DNA of 64,000 nt from Nocardia sp. MH4 (GCF_019266065.1 NZ_LPNR01000112.1:372001-436000); one strand, 5' to 3'. Counted from the first letter of the stretch, positions 26,853 to 37,002 are shown. The notes: generated by a model from the letters alone, not told the origin. Translations and numbers: made by a program.

Positions 26853-26866
26853 TATAACGTGTTCTA
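26853..26866. promoter_or_regulatory. KstR-consensus operator
   Basis: TATAACGTGTTCTA matches TNNAACNNGTTNNA, the published KstR recognition pattern for cholesterol-catabolism genes, at every fixed base. The flanking C and G extend the symmetry to 16 bp. It sits 52 bp before the KstD-like gene in an AT-rich spot. Confidence 0.6.
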
Positions 26867-26894
26867 GAAATCTGGCCGGGTGGGTTCCCCGCAC

Positions 26895-27497
26895 CTATCC
26901 GTGGACGCGCACCCGCCCGCCGGTCAGTCGCGCGGCGACATGGTCGATCGCCGCCACCGGCTGATCGAGAATGCGCACGGCGGTCCGCAATCCCCGCGTG
27001 CCGGCGACCTTCTTGCGCAGCATGCGCTGCACATCGGGGTGGTCGAGCCCGCGCACTCCCACGGTCTGCGGCCCCACTCCCGGGAACAGATCGACCACGA
27101 GCAGGTCGTGACCCATCCGACGGTGCAGGCGCAATCCCTGGACGGTGTCCCACGGCAAGAAGACCGAATCCGCCGCGGCGTCGATGCTCAATCGCAGTCC
27201 GGCGGGTGAGAGCCGCATCGATGTCGATGGCACCCCCTGGGCCTGCCAAGTCGTCCGCATCTCGCGCAGGCGACGCAGTCTGCGCACCCCGTCGACACCG
27301 AAGATCAGCACGACGGGCAACTCCATCAGACCGATCGGCCCCGCCAGCCAAACCAGCAGTGCGGTCATGCCCGCGACGAACACCGCGACCGCCACCTCCA
27401 CCCAGGCCGACACCGCGGACAGCGTCAGCATCGATGCGCGCGACCGCTGGACAGCGGCGACATCCACCCCGACGACGAACTCCCCCACCGTTTCCAT
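26895..27497 (-). CDS. Membrane protein with a PH-like C-terminal domain, 200 aa
   Basis: Two hydrophobic helices are adjacent (about residues 25-65, including VAVAVFVAGMTALLVWLAG and LMELPVVLIFGV). A cytoplasmic part of about 125 residues follows, with a beta-rich stretch containing RLSPAGLRLSI and VFLPWDTVQGLRL. That pattern resembles bacterial PH-like domains. No catalytic residues are seen. The start is uncertain: ATG at 27497 is used here, and a GTG at 27506 would add three residues. It is divergent from the AccD gene across about 220 bp with no evident palindrome. Confidence 0.6.
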   Translation of the reverse strand: METVGEFVVGVDVAAVQRSRASMLTLSAVSAWVEVAVAVFVAGMTALLVWLAGPIGLMELPVVLIFGVDGVRRLRRLREMRTTWQAQGVPSTSMRLSPAGLRLSIDAAADSVFLPWDTVQGLRLHRRMGHDLLVVDLFPGVGPQTVGVRGLDHPDVQRMLRKKVAGTRGLRTAVRILDQPVAAIDHVAARLTGGRVRVHG

Positions 27498-27721
27498 CTC
27501 CGGCACGCTACCCGTCTCGACGGCGCAATGTCCTTGCACGGAGTGCATGAGTGCAGACACTGCCACGAAGGTCTCGGCGGCTCGCGTACCCAACGGTCGG
27601 AGGGCATTTCGTGGTCGATCACAAACCCGGACACCACCGGTGCGTGGTGGGCACCGGTACTGTGACTAGCGCCCACCGGACGCGGTGCCGGCGTTCCACT
27701 GCGACAACCTGGATGTAATCG

Positions 27722-29266
27722 ATGAGTGCTACTGCCGAAAAGCTTGCCGACCTGCGAGAGAAGCTGGAGCTCGCGCAGGAACCGGCCGGAGAGGCGGGAG
27801 CCGCCAAGAGAGCGCGCAAGGGCATACCTTCGGCCCGCGACCGCATCAACATGCTCATGGACCCGGGCACCTTCGTCGAGATCGGCGCCCTCGTGCGCAA
27901 CCCTACCGACAAGAACGCTCTCTACGGTGATGGCGTGGTGACCGGACACGGTCTGGTCGACGGCAGGCCGGTGGCGGTGTTCTCGCACGACCAGACCGTC
28001 TACGGCGGCACCATCGGCGAGATGTTCGGCCGCAAGGTCGCCGCCATCATGGGCCTCGCGGGCAAGATGGGCTGTCCCCTCGTCGGCATCAACGACTCCG
28101 GCGGCGCGCGCGTGCAGGAGGCGGTGTCCTCGCTGCGCTGGTACGGCGAGCTGGCGACCATGATGGAACCGCTGTCGGGCGCGGTGCCGATGGTCTCGCT
28201 CATCCTGGGCAACTGTGCCGCGGGCGCGGTGTATCAGCCGATCTGCACCGATGTCGTGGTCGCGACCGAGAGCGCGCACATGTTCGTCACCGGTCCCAAG
28301 ATCATCGAGGACGCCATCGGCGAGAAGGTCGACATGGAGGAGCTGGGCGGTGTCTACAACCAGGCCGCCTACGGCAATATCCACCACATCGCCAAGGACG
28401 AACCCGCCGCGTTCGAGTGGGTGCGCAACTACCTGAGCTACCTGCCGTCGAGCTCCACCGAGCTCCCGCCGATCGTCAATCCCGGCCTCGAGCCGGACAT
28501 CACCGAGTCCGACCTCATGCTGGACAAGCTGGTCCCCGACTCCGACAACATGGTCTACGACATGCACGATGTGCTGCTGCGGATCTTCGACGACGGCGAG
28601 TTCCACGAGATCGGCGCGGCCGCCACCGAGAACATCATCACCGGCTTCGCCCGCGTCGACGGCAGGCCCGTCGGTGTGGTCGCCAACCAGCCGACCGTGC
28701 TGGCCGGCGCGCTCGACGCCAAGGCCAGTGACAAGGCCTCGCACTTCATCCACATCTGCAACGCCTTCGAGATCCCGCTGGTGCTCGTCGTCGACACCCC
28801 CGGCTTCCTGCCCGGCGTGGAGCAGGAGAAGGCGGGCGTGATCAAGCGCGGTGGCCGGTTCCTGTTCGCCTACGTCGAGGCCACCGTGCCCAAGGTGACC
28901 GTGGTGATCCGCAAGGCCTACGGCGGCGGCTGGGCCGTGATGGGCGCCAAGGCCCTGGGCTGTGACGCCTACCTGGCGTGGCCGACCGCGCGGATCGCGG
29001 TGATGGGCGCGGAGAGCGCTGTCGGCCTGACCCAGCGCAAGGTGCTCGAGGCGACGCCCGAGGAGCAGCGCGGCGCGATCCGTCAGCAGATGATCGACTT
29101 CTACAACGCGACGATCGCGACGCCGTGGATCGCGGCCGAGCGTGGCTACATCGACCGCGTGATCGAGCCGTCGACCACCCGCCTCGAGATCCGTCGCGCC
29201 CTGCACCTGCTGCGGGACAAGAAGGTCGTGCGCTACCCGCGCAAGCACCACCTGCTGCCGCTGTGA
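27722..29266 (+). CDS. Acyl-CoA carboxylase beta subunit (propionyl-CoA carboxylase type)
   Basis: A 514-aa carboxyltransferase that moves CO2 from biotin to an acyl-CoA, probably propionyl-CoA to methylmalonyl-CoA. The N-terminal half has [17 protein letters not shown] and [18 protein letters not shown] (oxyanion site and biotin pocket). The C-terminal half has [12 protein letters not shown] and [15 protein letters not shown]. It corresponds to the AccD4/AccD5 group of mycolic-acid bacteria. It needs an alpha subunit and biotin carrier encoded elsewhere. Functionally it follows mmsA, whose product is propionyl-CoA. No ribosome binding site of note precedes the ATG. Confidence 0.92.
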   Translation: MSATAEKLADLREKLELAQEPAGEAGAAKRARKGIPSARDRINMLMDPGTFVEIGALVRNPTDKNALYGDGVVTGHGLVDGRPVAVFSHDQTVYGGTIGEMFGRKVAAIMGLAGKMGCPLVGINDSGGARVQEAVSSLRWYGELATMMEPLSGAVPMVSLILGNCAAGAVYQPICTDVVVATESAHMFVTGPKIIEDAIGEKVDMEELGGVYNQAAYGNIHHIAKDEPAAFEWVRNYLSYLPSSSTELPPIVNPGLEPDITESDLMLDKLVPDSDNMVYDMHDVLLRIFDDGEFHEIGAAATENIITGFARVDGRPVGVVANQPTVLAGALDAKASDKASHFIHICNAFEIPLVLVVDTPGFLPGVEQEKAGVIKRGGRFLFAYVEATVPKVTVVIRKAYGGGWAVMGAKALGCDAYLAWPTARIAVMGAESAVGLTQRKVLEATPEEQRGAIRQQMIDFYNATIATPWIAAERGYIDRVIEPSTTRLEIRRALHLLRDKKVVRYPRKHHLLPL

Positions 29267-29269
29267 CCC

Positions 29270-29295
29270 GGTGCGGGCGGCTGCCCGCCCGCACC
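29270..29295. terminator. Bidirectional terminator hairpin
   Basis: Perfect 11-bp arms (GGTGCGGGCGG / CCGCCCGCACC) close a 4-nt loop in the 29-bp gap between the convergent accD and hydrolase genes. Confidence 0.8.
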
Positions 29296-30924
29296 TCACT
29301 TCCCGTCGCGCAGAACGGACCGCAGCCGCTCGGTGTCGGCCGCGGTCCAGCCGGGCGGTGCGAGGATCGCCGCCCAGGCGTTGGCGATGTCGGCCTGGAA
29401 GGTGTGCCCGTGCCCGTCGGGCACGTCGGTCGAGACCGCCATGTCGGCCGAGATCTGTAGGAATGTCACCACCGGGAGCCACCGGGTGCTGGGCAGGACA
29501 TCGGGTCCGCGCGGCTCGCGCAGCCAATCCGGTTGCCGGAACAGCAGTGTCGGCGTCCACCAGGTGATCGGGTCGGAGGCGTGCTGCAGGTAGACCACCC
29601 GCGCGGACGGCCACGGCGCGTCGGGGCGGGTCAGATCGGGCGCGCTCGCGACGAAGCGCGCGGTGTGGCCGTCACGGTAGACCGGCAGCCATTCCGGCGA
29701 GCCGGGGTCACGGCGCATCGTGGCGTCACGCCAGACCGGGTTGGTGGCGGTCGGTCCGACGAACAGCACGCCGTCGGTGCGGGCGGCCATGTCCTGCACG
29801 CTGGAGAACGCCGCTTCACCGCCGAAGGATCCGAGGCTCTCGCCGAAGACCACCAGCTTCGGCCGCCGCTGCGGCGGCAGCGTGTCCCACACCGCGTGCA
29901 CCGCTTCGAACAGGGCTTGTCCGGCATGGCGGGCCCGTTCCTGGTCGACGATGAACGACAGCCAGCTGGGCAGGAACGAGTACTGCATGCTGACCAGCGC
30001 GCTGTCGCCGTTGGCGAGGTACTCCAGGGCCGAGGCGGTGGATTCGTTGATCCACCCGGTGCCCGTCGTGGTCGCGACCCCGAGCACGGCCCGCTCGAAG
30101 CCGCCGGCCCGCCGCAGCTCGGCGACCGCGAGTTCGGCTTCGGCCTCGACGGTTTCAGCGGAATCGAGCCCCGTGTAGACCCGGATCGGTGGCCGCGCGG
30201 GCCGGCCGTTGAACGCGGTCAGGTCGGCCTCGGTCGGGCCGTTGGACACGAAGATCCGGCCCTGCCTGCCGAGCGAATCCCAGCTCACCAGTGAGCCGGG
30301 TCCGCCGGACCGCTCCGGCGACGCGGGCTCGGGTGTGTCCGCGGACGTCTCGTCGTTGACCGCCTCGAACGTCGCGTTCAGCATCGACATCGACGCGCTC
30401 GCCACCACACCGTTGAGCAGCGCGATCACCACCGCCACGACGACGATTCCGCCCAGCAGCGCGGCCACCCGTGCCGGCAGGACCCGGCCGAGCAGACCAC
30501 CGGCCCAGCCCACCAGCGCCCGGCCCCCACGCACGACCCCCAGCAGCACCCCGAAGACGAGCACCCCGATCACCGCCATGATGGGATAGGCCGACCACGA
30601 CAACCCCGCCACACCCATCAGGTCGCGCAGCTCCCGCTGCCAGTCCGCGTACCAGATCAGTGCCACCACGGTGCCCGCGAGCGCCACGATCCCCAGACCC
30701 CAGCGCAGCGGGCCCGGCATCGGTGCCGGTTCGCGTTCGAGCACCCACCACAGCAGCGCGGCGAGCGCGACGCCGAGCCCGTAACCGAGCGCGGCCGCCG
30801 CGCCGGACACGACGCCTTGGAACAGCGGCCCGCGCGGCAACAACGACGGGGTCAACGACAGCCACACCAGGATCAGCGCACCGGTCAGCCCACCGAAACC
30901 GTGTCCTCGTGGCGTGGAATTCAT
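29296..30924 (-). CDS. Membrane-anchored alpha/beta-hydrolase family protein
   Basis: The 542-aa protein starts with about five hydrophobic segments (residues 12-190), including LTGALILVWLSLTPSLLPRG, followed by a large domain with the serine nucleophile motif VVFGESLGSFGGE near residue 366. The architecture and the conserved SLTPSLLPR segment match the actinobacterial alpha/beta-hydrolase family formerly called DUF2319 (PF10081). Members are membrane-anchored; their substrate is unknown, and lipids or cell-wall esters are plausible. It is a single-gene unit. Confidence 0.82.
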   Translation of the reverse strand: MNSTPRGHGFGGLTGALILVWLSLTPSLLPRGPLFQGVVSGAAAALGYGLGVALAALLWWVLEREPAPMPGPLRWGLGIVALAGTVVALIWYADWQRELRDLMGVAGLSWSAYPIMAVIGVLVFGVLLGVVRGGRALVGWAGGLLGRVLPARVAALLGGIVVVAVVIALLNGVVASASMSMLNATFEAVNDETSADTPEPASPERSGGPGSLVSWDSLGRQGRIFVSNGPTEADLTAFNGRPARPPIRVYTGLDSAETVEAEAELAVAELRRAGGFERAVLGVATTTGTGWINESTASALEYLANGDSALVSMQYSFLPSWLSFIVDQERARHAGQALFEAVHAVWDTLPPQRRPKLVVFGESLGSFGGEAAFSSVQDMAARTDGVLFVGPTATNPVWRDATMRRDPGSPEWLPVYRDGHTARFVASAPDLTRPDAPWPSARVVYLQHASDPITWWTPTLLFRQPDWLREPRGPDVLPSTRWLPVVTFLQISADMAVSTDVPDGHGHTFQADIANAWAAILAPPGWTAADTERLRSVLRDGK

Positions 30925-31174
30925 CTGTGTCCCCTACGGTTCGATCAGCGACCACCGGCTAGCGCAGGTGCTACACGTTCACCGGAACGCAGGACCAGCA
31001 GGTCCCCGCACGGACACCTGAAACTGTACGACCGGCGACGATGCCGCCGCCGGATCCGCTGCGACGCTGCTCCGAATCGTGATCCGGTCCCGATCCGGGT
31101 CGCCGACGGCGCGGAGAGCCGGGTGTGGCGCGTCGTAGCCGGGAGTTCGCTGTCCGGCGCGCACACTGGAGGTC

Positions 31175-31501
31175 ATGGGATCGTTGTGGATTCTGCTCGG
31201 ATCGGGTGCGATTCGCGCCGACGAGGTGTCCGAGATCGCGGTCGTGAAGACCGGCCGCGTGGTGGGTGGCCGGGTCGGCCGGGAACAGTACGCGGTCGTC
31301 GTGCGCTCGTTCCGCGGCTCCCCGACCGCCGGGCGCGCGCTGTCGCGCACCGTCTGGAGCACCGCGCAGGAGTCCCGGGCCGACACGGTCGCCCGCGCCC
31401 TGCTCGACCAGTTGATCGCCAGGGCCGACACCGCGGGCACCCTGACCGTCGGCGCCTCGGGCACGGTCGAATTCGCGGGTCCGTCCGCCGGAACATCGTG
31501 A
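31175..31501 (+). CDS. Hypothetical protein, 108 aa
   Basis: I do not recognise this protein. It is predicted soluble, has a glycine-rich middle, and ends SAGTS. A GGAGG sequence lies only 2-3 nt before the ATG, closer than usual. The 250-bp gap before it shows a small GGACC / GGTCC hairpin near 31000 and little else. The antisense frames are also open, as often in GC-rich DNA, so this call rests on amino-acid composition and the start region. Confidence 0.4.
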   Translation: MGSLWILLGSGAIRADEVSEIAVVKTGRVVGGRVGREQYAVVVRSFRGSPTAGRALSRTVWSTAQESRADTVARALLDQLIARADTAGTLTVGASGTVEFAGPSAGTS

Positions 31502-31605
31502 CCGCCCGCCCGACGCCGCGCCGCTCGCTTCGCGCAGCACTACCTAGCCTCGCGGCGCACTGTCCTCCGCCTCCGCCGCCGCGCCACACGGATAACCGAG
31601 GTCGA

Positions 31606-32250
31606 TCAGAAGGGATACTCCACGCACAGTTCGCCCGCGAACCTGCGCGTGGCGTGCTCGCGCATGCGCCGCCCGTAGACCGGGTCGGCGGCCAGGTCGG
31701 TGTAGGTCTCGAACGCACATCGCACCAGGCCCGCCGCCTCGGCCGCGTAGACGTCGAATCCCGGGAACATCAGCCCGGCGTAGGGCATGTCGTCCACGTC
31801 AAGGGCCAGCACCGGGTATTCGCCCACCGAATCCGGCTCACCCACCGCCAGCACGCGCCGGGAATCCGAGCCGCCGGGCAGCAGGAAACACTCCGGGAAC
31901 TGCCCGGCCAGCGGCTCGTAGAGCTCTCCCCACGGTGGTCCCAGTTCGTCGTCGACCAGCTGGTCCAGACCGCGCGGGGCGAAGCCGCCGTCGGCCGCGA
32001 ACCACCCGTGCCGCTCGAACAGGCCGCGGTCGAAGGCCAGCCAGGCCCGCAGGCTCGGTGACAGCGGACGTCCCGACGGGAACACCGTGGCCGCCACCGC
32101 GTCCGCCGACATCGGTCGAGGCGCACCGTCGACCCACGGCGTGTGACCGACCCACGCGACCGGCTCGAACATCGACCGGCCCGGATCCGACCGCACCACG
32201 TCGAGGACCCGTCGCGTCAGACCGACACCGTGTTCGACCTCTACTCTCAT
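31606..32250 (-). CDS. Hypothetical protein, possibly SUKH-like, 214 aa
   Basis: A soluble protein rich in aromatic and acidic residues. The segment GEYPVLALDVDDMPYAG recalls the core of SMI1/KNR4 (SUKH) proteins, which occur as immunity proteins, but similarity is weak and no toxin gene is adjacent. Tryptophans in VAWVGHTPWVDG and HGWFAADGG are notable. The ATG at 32250 is used; an upstream TTG at 32259 is possible. Divergent from the AI-2E family gene. Confidence 0.55.
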   Translation of the reverse strand: MRVEVEHGVGLTRRVLDVVRSDPGRSMFEPVAWVGHTPWVDGAPRPMSADAVAATVFPSGRPLSPSLRAWLAFDRGLFERHGWFAADGGFAPRGLDQLVDDELGPPWGELYEPLAGQFPECFLLPGGSDSRRVLAVGEPDSVGEYPVLALDVDDMPYAGLMFPGFDVYAAEAAGLVRCAFETYTDLAADPVYGRRMREHATRRFAGELCVEYPF

Positions 32251-32394
32251 GGCGCGCAACGTAACAGGCCACCCCGACAGCCGCTAGAACGCCGATGCCG
32301 GTATCACCCCGGTGCAGTGGGCGGCCGGAGCCGGACACGAGTCGGGCCGCGTCGGTGCCGAACTGTGGGCACCCGCGGGGCGACACTGGGATCC

Positions 32395-33561
32395 GTGGAC
32401 ACCGACTCCCCGGGAACTGCCGCGCCGTCGACCGCACGGGCCAGAATGCCCGAGTGGCTACCGCGGGCGATGGTGCTGGCCTTCGTCCTGTTCGGGTTGT
32501 TCCTGCTCGCCGACTGGGCGTTTCGCCGGCTGCTCGGACTGCTGATCGTCCTGCTGGTCGCGTTCTTCGTCTCGCTGGCGATGGAACCGGCCGTCGGCGC
32601 GCTGGCCCGGCGGGGTGTGCCACGAGGCCTGGCCACCGCGCTGGTCTTCCTCGGCACCTTCGCGTGCGTGCTGGCCTTCCTCGCGGCGCTGGTGACCCTG
32701 CTCGTGGAAACCACGACCAACCTGGCCCACGAAACCCCCCGGCTGCTCGACGAGGGCATCGATCGGGTCAACCGGGCCTTCGGCCAGCACTTCACGATGC
32801 ACGATCTGAGCCAGCGGCTCCTGCGCGAGTCCGACCTGATCGAGGGCTACGCCCGCACCGCCGCCGACAATGTCTGGGGCGTGTCGACCACCGTGCTGGG
32901 CGGGCTCGTCCAGCTCCTCACCATCGCGCTGTTCAGCATCTACCTCACCGCGGGCGGACCGCGGGTCCGGCGGACCGTGTGCTCGCTGCTGCCACCGTCG
33001 CGCCAGCAGACCTTCCTGCACGCCTGGGATCTCGCCATCGACAAGACCGGCGGCTACCTGTATTCGCGGGTGCTGCTGGCCATCGTCTCGGCGATCGCGC
33101 ACGGGGTCTTCCTGGCCGTCCTCGGTATCCCGAATCCGATCGCCCTCGGCGTGTGGTTCGGCGTGATCTCCGCGTTCATCCCGACCATCGGCACCTACAT
33201 CGCCGCGATCCTCCCGGTGCTCGTCGCCCTGACGGTGGACCCGCTCGACGCGGTCTGGATCATCGTGTTCGCGGTGCTGTACCAGTGGTTCCAGGACTAT
33301 CTGCTCCAGCCCCGGATCACCGCGCGCACCGTCGATGTGAACGCCGCGATCGCGCTGCTGGCGGTCCTGGCCGGTGGTGCGCTGCTCGGCGCGGTGGGGG
33401 CGCTGCTGGCGATCCCGGCCACCGCGACGGTACAGGCTTTCCTGTCCGAATACGTCAAACACTATGCGGTGACCGAGGATCCGCGCATCGAGCAGACGGC
33501 CTCGCGCCGGAAACGGGCGCCGAAGGCGCCGGCGCCGACCGCCGACGAGGACACCGAGTAG
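32395..33561 (+). CDS. AI-2E family membrane transporter
   Basis: A 388-aa protein with about seven to eight hydrophobic helices: two near the N-terminus ([19 protein letters not shown] and [18 protein letters not shown]), a soluble amphipathic middle, and several C-terminal ones. The signature segments [20 protein letters not shown] and [12 protein letters not shown] are diagnostic of this family (formerly UPF0118 or PerM). Substrates vary and autoinducer export is proven only for a few members. The GTG at 32395 was chosen since the upstream frame lacks membrane character. The C-terminal tail is basic and alanine/proline-rich. Confidence 0.88.
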   Translation: MDTDSPGTAAPSTARARMPEWLPRAMVLAFVLFGLFLLADWAFRRLLGLLIVLLVAFFVSLAMEPAVGALARRGVPRGLATALVFLGTFACVLAFLAALVTLLVETTTNLAHETPRLLDEGIDRVNRAFGQHFTMHDLSQRLLRESDLIEGYARTAADNVWGVSTTVLGGLVQLLTIALFSIYLTAGGPRVRRTVCSLLPPSRQQTFLHAWDLAIDKTGGYLYSRVLLAIVSAIAHGVFLAVLGIPNPIALGVWFGVISAFIPTIGTYIAAILPVLVALTVDPLDAVWIIVFAVLYQWFQDYLLQPRITARTVDVNAAIALLAVLAGGALLGAVGALLAIPATATVQAFLSEYVKHYAVTEDPRIEQTASRRKRAPKAPAPTADEDTE

Positions 33562-33583
33562 GGCCGTTCTCAGGGACATCCCG

Positions 33584-34644
33584 ATGTACGCACTCGGAGT
33601 CCTCGCGCCGCTCGCCGACGTGGGAACCGGTGTCGCACTGGGTCGTCCCACGCCGATCGTGTCGCTGTCGGTCCTGGTGATCGCCCTGATCACCCGGAGC
33701 GTCCGCTCCCGGCGGACAGGTCGGCCCGCGGCTGCGCGGCAGCACACGCGCGCCTGCACCATCGAGCGGGTCACCACACTCACGCCGGCGGTCGTCCGGG
33801 TGCGCATCGCCTGCGCGGCCGAGCCGTGGGCACCGGGCGCCCACATCGATCTGGTACTGCCCTCCGGCAAGACCCGGCAGTACTCCCTGTGCGGCGACCC
33901 CACCGACCGGACCGGGTACGAGATCGCGGTTCTGCGCGACGACGACGGACGCGGCGCCTCCCGGGAGATCCACGCGCGCTCGTGGCGGGCGACCCGGTGC
34001 GCGTGAGCGCCCCACGCGACAACTTCCCCCTCGTCGACGCGCCCGCGTATCTGTTCGTCGCGGGCGGCATCGGGATCACCCCGTTCCTGCCCATGATCGC
34101 CCACCTCGACGAGCTCGGCCTGCCCTGGCAGTTGATCTACCGCGGCCGCTCCCGCGCCACCATGCCCTTCGCCGAGGAGTTGCTCCACCGCTACGGCGCC
34201 CGCGTGAGCGTGCTGCCCGCGGACACGACCCCGCGTCCCGGCCTCGCCCGGCTCGTCGCCGATCAACCCGACGGCACCGCCGTCTACTGCTGCGGTCCGG
34301 CGAGCCTGGCCGAGGCCATGGCCGAACAGGCCGGACCCGCACTGCATCTCGAACGTTTCACCCCGCCCAAACGTCACGACACACCCGCCACCGAGTTCGA
34401 CCTGTACCTGACGCGCACCCGTCGCCTGGTCCACGTCCCCGCCACGACGAGCGCCCTCGACGCCCCGCGCACGGCAGTTCCCTCGGCCCCCGGATCGTTC
34501 GAGAACGGGCTGTGTGGCAGCTGTGTTCTCCGCGTCGAGGCCGGGTGCCCCGACCACCGCACCGACGTCCCGGCGAACGTCGCGGGGATCTTCCACCCGT
34601 GCGTGTCGCGTTCCCGCGACCCACTCCTGGTGGTCGATGCCTGA
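33584..34644 (+). pseudogene. PDR/VanB-family ferredoxin-dependent oxidoreductase, frameshifted
   Basis: The two halves of one oxygenase-reductase gene lie in different frames. The first part (33584 to about 33979) holds the flavin motif RQYSLCGDP and ends in [11 protein letters not shown]. From about 33980 the next frame continues with [20 protein letters not shown], then GGIGITPFLPMIAHLDELG (NAD site), YCCGPASL, and a C-terminal [2Fe-2S] domain. One C missing between 33979 and 33980 restores a continuous protein of about 350 aa. In the Fe-S loop the first cysteine of C-x4-C-x2-C is Phe (TTC at 34498-34500), leaving three of four ligands. Two independent defects suggest true decay rather than only a sequencing error. 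Confidence 0.8.
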
Positions 34645-34772
34645 TCTCGGCCGTAGGAGGCCACCGACCGGAGTGAATCTTGTACTGTCACAACAGATCA
34701 GCAGCTGCCCACTGCCAGCACCGCTCGCCCCGGGTAGCTGACGCCGTAGAACTCTGCTGAGGAGCCAGGTTC

Positions 34773-35570
34773 ATGACCGAAACCGACACCCCGGTGATCC
34801 GGACCGATATCCCCCACTCGGCCCGGATCTGGAACTACTGGATGGGTGGCCAGGACAACTACGAAATCGACCAGATCGCCGGTGACGCCGGGCTGGCCGT
34901 CGACCCCGACATCTCCACGATGGCCGTGCAATCGCGCCAGTTCCTGATCCGCGCCGTGGGCTTCCTCGCCCGCGAACGCGGCATCCGGCAGTTCCTCGAC
35001 ATCGGCACCGGCCTGCCGACCATGCAGAACACCCACGAGGTCGCCCAGAGCATCACCGCCGACGCGCGCATCGTCTACGTCGACAACGACCCGCTGGTGC
35101 TCACCCACGCTCGCGCCCTGCTGCGCAGCACCACCCCGGAAGGCGTCACCACCTACATCGACGCCGACTTCCACAACCCCGAGCAGATCGTCGCCGACGC
35201 GCGCAATGTCCTCAACTTCAACGAGCCGATCGCGGTGATGTTCATGGGCGTGCTCGGCCATGCCCGTACCTACGAGGACCTGCTCCGGATCGTGCGCACC
35301 GTGGTCGGCGAGGTGCCCTCGGGCAGCTACCTGATCATGTGGGACGGCACCGACGACAGCCAGGCCTACGTCACGCTGTGCGAGAACTACACCGGTACCG
35401 GCGGCACCCCGTACATCCCGCGCCCGCAGGCGCAGATCCGCGCCGTGTTCGACGGCCTGGAACTGGTCGACCCCGGCTTCGTGTCGATCACCCAGTGGCG
35501 CCCCGACACCGTCGAGGTGGGCGAGGTGCTGCCGATCTCGGCCTACGGCGCCGTAGCGCGCAAACCCTGA
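34773..35570 (+). CDS. SAM-dependent methyltransferase (DUF574/PF04672 family)
   Basis: A 265-aa protein of a family greatly expanded in actinobacteria. The N-terminal signature HSARIWNYWMGGQDNYEID is typical. The SAM motif QFLDIGTGLPTMQNTHEVAQ and acidic loop VYVDNDPLVLTHARALL follow, with VMFMGVLGHA as post-motif. The biochemical substrate of the family is unknown. RBS GAGGAG lies before the ATG. It is bordered by a decayed reductase and a TetR fragment. Confidence 0.9.
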   Translation: MTETDTPVIRTDIPHSARIWNYWMGGQDNYEIDQIAGDAGLAVDPDISTMAVQSRQFLIRAVGFLARERGIRQFLDIGTGLPTMQNTHEVAQSITADARIVYVDNDPLVLTHARALLRSTTPEGVTTYIDADFHNPEQIVADARNVLNFNEPIAVMFMGVLGHARTYEDLLRIVRTVVGEVPSGSYLIMWDGTDDSQAYVTLCENYTGTGGTPYIPRPQAQIRAVFDGLELVDPGFVSITQWRPDTVEVGEVLPISAYGAVARKP

Positions 35571-35652
35571 TCACTCCCCCGCCGCACCGGCAGAGCGACA
35601 CGCCGCACCAGCCACTCTGCCGGTCGGGACGGGGATAGTCTCGACCGGATGG

Positions 35653-35967
35653 ATGCCACACAGCCGGTCCCCCGGCGGCGGCGTCCTGCGCGCCGTGCTG
35701 AGCGAGACCCACCGCCGTCCCGCCCTCCTGGCGGCCCTGCGCGAGTCGCTCTTCGATCCCCGCGCCGCCGAACTGCGCACACTGGTGCGCGCCGCGGCCG
35801 CGGGCGAGATCCGGGCCGAGGCCGTCGCGACCCCGGCCGCCACCCGCGGCCCGGAACTGGTGATGTTCCGCTTCCTGACCGAGGGCAGCCCGGTCGCCGA
35901 CATCATGATCACCGAGATCGTCGACGACGTCGTCCTGCCGCTGCTCACCCGCATCCCGACCGAATAG
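35653..35967 (+). pseudogene. TetR regulator remnant lacking the DNA-binding domain
   Basis: The 104-aa frame resembles only the C-terminal ligand domain of TetR regulators: LRAVLSETHRRPALLAALRE, then FDPRAAELRTLVRAAAAGEI and ELVMFRFLTEG. No helix-turn-helix is encoded upstream in any frame before the methyltransferase gene, which ends 82 bp earlier. It is therefore read as a 5'-truncated gene. A stand-alone ligand domain acting as a decoy cannot be excluded. Confidence 0.65.
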
Positions 35968-35985
35968 TGTTTCGGCACAGAAACA
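35968..35985 (+). terminator. Short hairpin after the TetR remnant
   Basis: 6-bp arms TGTTTC / GAAACA with a 6-nt loop begin directly after the stop codon. Weak stem, possible terminator. Confidence 0.35.
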
Positions 35986-36138
35986 TTCACGTGACATCCG
36001 AGAGCCGCGGTAGCGAACGCCGCGTGCCGGACGCAAAGATGAGGAGACCGCCGACTCGCCCACCGGGACGGTCCGGGAGTCGAGCGCCACCGACGCCGCG
36101 CTGGAGCGAGATCGCTTATGCCGCAAGGGAGTTCGCCG

Positions 36139-36993
36139 GTGAGCCGAGCATTCTTTCACACGACAGTCGATCCACGAACGCAGACCGAGATCCTGCTGCC
36201 GCAGCCCGAGGCGGTCGCCGGTTGGGAGGGCGGCCAATTGCGCGGGATGGCCGTCGGCGCGGCGCTGGCACGCGCGGTGGAACGCGAGGTCGCCGCCGCC
36301 GGCCGGGCCGACCTGCGCCCGGTCCGGTGGACCCTCGACATGTTCCGCCCGGTCTTTCTGCGCCCCTGCCGGATTCGCGTCACCGTGGTGCGCGACGGGC
36401 GCAGGCTCGCGCTCTTCGACGCCGTCCTGATCCAGGACGATCGACCGGTCGCCCGCGCAGGCGCGCTGTACCTCCGTCCCGGCGCCGATCCGGCGGGCGT
36501 CTGCTGGTCGCCCGGCACCACCGCCGATCCCCCGCCGATCGACCGGCTCCCGGAACCCGGTCGCGATCGGGTGTACTTCAGTGAAGACGCGGGCTGGGGG
36601 CCGGACCCGCGCACTCACCACAACGTGGGCCGCACGGGGATCTGGCATCATCCGATCGCGGTCGTCGCCGACGAGGAACCGACGCCGTTCCAGTTCGTCG
36701 CTGGACTGGCCGACGTGACCAATGTGATCGCCCATCTCGGCAGCAACGGCCTCGAGTACATCAACGCCGACGCCACCCTCACGCTGACCCGCCTGCCGGA
36801 GGGCAACGAGGCCGGGCTGATCTGTCTGGATCGGCTGGCCGAGGACGGCATCGCGATCGGCACGGCCGCCGTCTACGACCGCAAGGGGGTGTTCGGCACC
36901 ACGACGGTCAGTTCGCTGGCCAATGCGCGAGGCGCCGCCGATCTGAGTGTCATCGGGACCCTGGCGCGGGTGGGCGCCGCCCAGGCGGGCTGA
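36139..36993 (+). CDS. Acyl-CoA thioesterase family protein (double hotdog)
   Basis: The 284-aa protein has two hotdog halves, as in TesB-like and 4HBT_3 thioesterases. The first contains GGQLRGMAVGAALARAVERE and WTLDMFRPVFLRPCRIRV. The second contains VGRTGIWHHPIAVVADEEP and EYINADATLTLTRLPEG. It likely hydrolyses acyl-CoA. GTG 36139 is preceded by AAGGGAG with ideal spacing; an ATG at 36118 in frame is an alternative. The 3' end faces the acyl-CoA ligase gene, 9 bp away and convergent. Confidence 0.82.
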   Translation: MSRAFFHTTVDPRTQTEILLPQPEAVAGWEGGQLRGMAVGAALARAVEREVAAAGRADLRPVRWTLDMFRPVFLRPCRIRVTVVRDGRRLALFDAVLIQDDRPVARAGALYLRPGADPAGVCWSPGTTADPPPIDRLPEPGRDRVYFSEDAGWGPDPRTHHNVGRTGIWHHPIAVVADEEPTPFQFVAGLADVTNVIAHLGSNGLEYINADATLTLTRLPEGNEAGLICLDRLAEDGIAIGTAAVYDRKGVFGTTTVSSLANARGAADLSVIGTLARVGAAQAG

Positions 36994-37002
36994 TCCGGTC
37001 GA

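Noticed and set aside
31606-32250. Toxin/immunity locus based on the SUKH-like segment
   Set aside because: The similarity is weak, and no toxin-like gene or secretion marker stands next to it.
33826-34644. Second half of the reductase as an independent gene with its own start
   Set aside because: The frame before about 33980 has no homology, and the NAD and Fe-S domains join smoothly to the upstream flavin domain when one base is added.
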